Assembly (NCBI GenBank): GCA_963731205.1
Contig: CAVSUJ010000002.1
Span: 930,001 to 994,000, forward strand
Length of the DNA stretch: 64,000 nucleotides
DNA from: DATAZK01 sp963731205
GTDB lineage: Bacteria > Actinomycetota > Actinomycetes > Frankiales > Frankiaceae
Reading direction: 5' to 3'
Positions 63,988 through 64,000 of the stretch are shown one piece after another. Under the pieces are notes generated by a model. That model saw only the letters and a list, made by a program, of their open reading frames with translations, was not told the origin of the DNA and did no database searches. A program made the translations under genes and the position numbers. Every line of letters starts with the position of its first letter. Position 1 is the stretch's first letter.

Positions 63988-64000
63988 GGCGGGTCGGGTG

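Overview
The window is GC-rich (roughly 65-70 %) chromosomal DNA from an actinobacterium (Actinomycetota) and holds the replication origin region. The evidence is the block dnaA, oriC, dnaN, gnd, recF, DUF721 gene, gyrB, gyrA read leftward and rpmH, rnpA, yidD, yidC, jag, rsmG, parA, parB read rightward, with lineage markers such as crgA, a DLW-39-type small protein, a DUF3566 protein, DUF6049, DUF5318, a CwlM-like protein, inositol-1-phosphate synthase and a pseudokinase beside murJ. Gene order resembles both Streptomyces and Mycobacterium, and the actual genus cannot be read from the sequence; a Frankia/Jatrophihabitans/Nakamurella-type lineage is a guess.

Layout. 0-6.4 kb: crgA, a thiolase, PH-domain and rhomboid proteins, a cyclophilin, tRNA-Ala with a DLW-39-type gene, a divergent MarR/oxidoreductase pair, and tRNA-Ile. 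6.4-17.6 kb: the leftward replication block. 17.6-23.5 kb: the rightward rpmH-to-parB block with two parS sites inside parA. 23.5-37.6 kb: cell-envelope and redox block (ATP-grasp ligase, aminotransferase, GNAT, cwlM-like, trxA, trxB, stand-alone pseudokinase, murJ, DUF6049, NUDIX, CCA-adding enzyme). 37.7-39.8 kb: MarR plus drug exporter. 39.9-49.5 kb: ino1, PadR, DUF5318, bifunctional PBP, two polytopic glycosyltransferases, rpsF-ssb-rpsR-rplI. 49.5-64 kb: accessory region with many small regulator/target pairs (XRE with SnoaL-like/exporter, TetR/GNAT, GntR/propeller, TetR/SDR), peptide deformylase, an unrecognised two-gene membrane module, an FG-GAP propeller protein and two short-chain dehydrogenases.

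How it works together. Core genes are transcribed away from oriC on both sides, so they are co-oriented with replication. DnaA boxes lie downstream and upstream of dnaA, with isolated boxes near crgA and rpsF. Several genes for peptidoglycan precursor export and its control (murJ, pseudokinase, cwlM-like, ponA) lie within 20 kb. trxB-trxA is preceded by a promoter of the SigR/SigH thiol-stress type (GGAAT, 18 bases, GTT). Regulator genes sit next to clear inverted repeats: two MarR sites 22 bp apart, a PadR 8-3-8 palindrome, a TetR 8-4-8 palindrome and a GntR 6-3-6 palindrome.

Sequence-level oddities include an 18-bp perfect stem inside the start of an exporter gene, a possible switching leader ahead of rpsF, a duplicated hairpin-plus-tail repeat with compensating stem changes, and many genes whose start codon sits 6-9 bases after a -10 element, suggesting leaderless transcripts. 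No CRISPR array, transposase, rRNA or prophage was seen.
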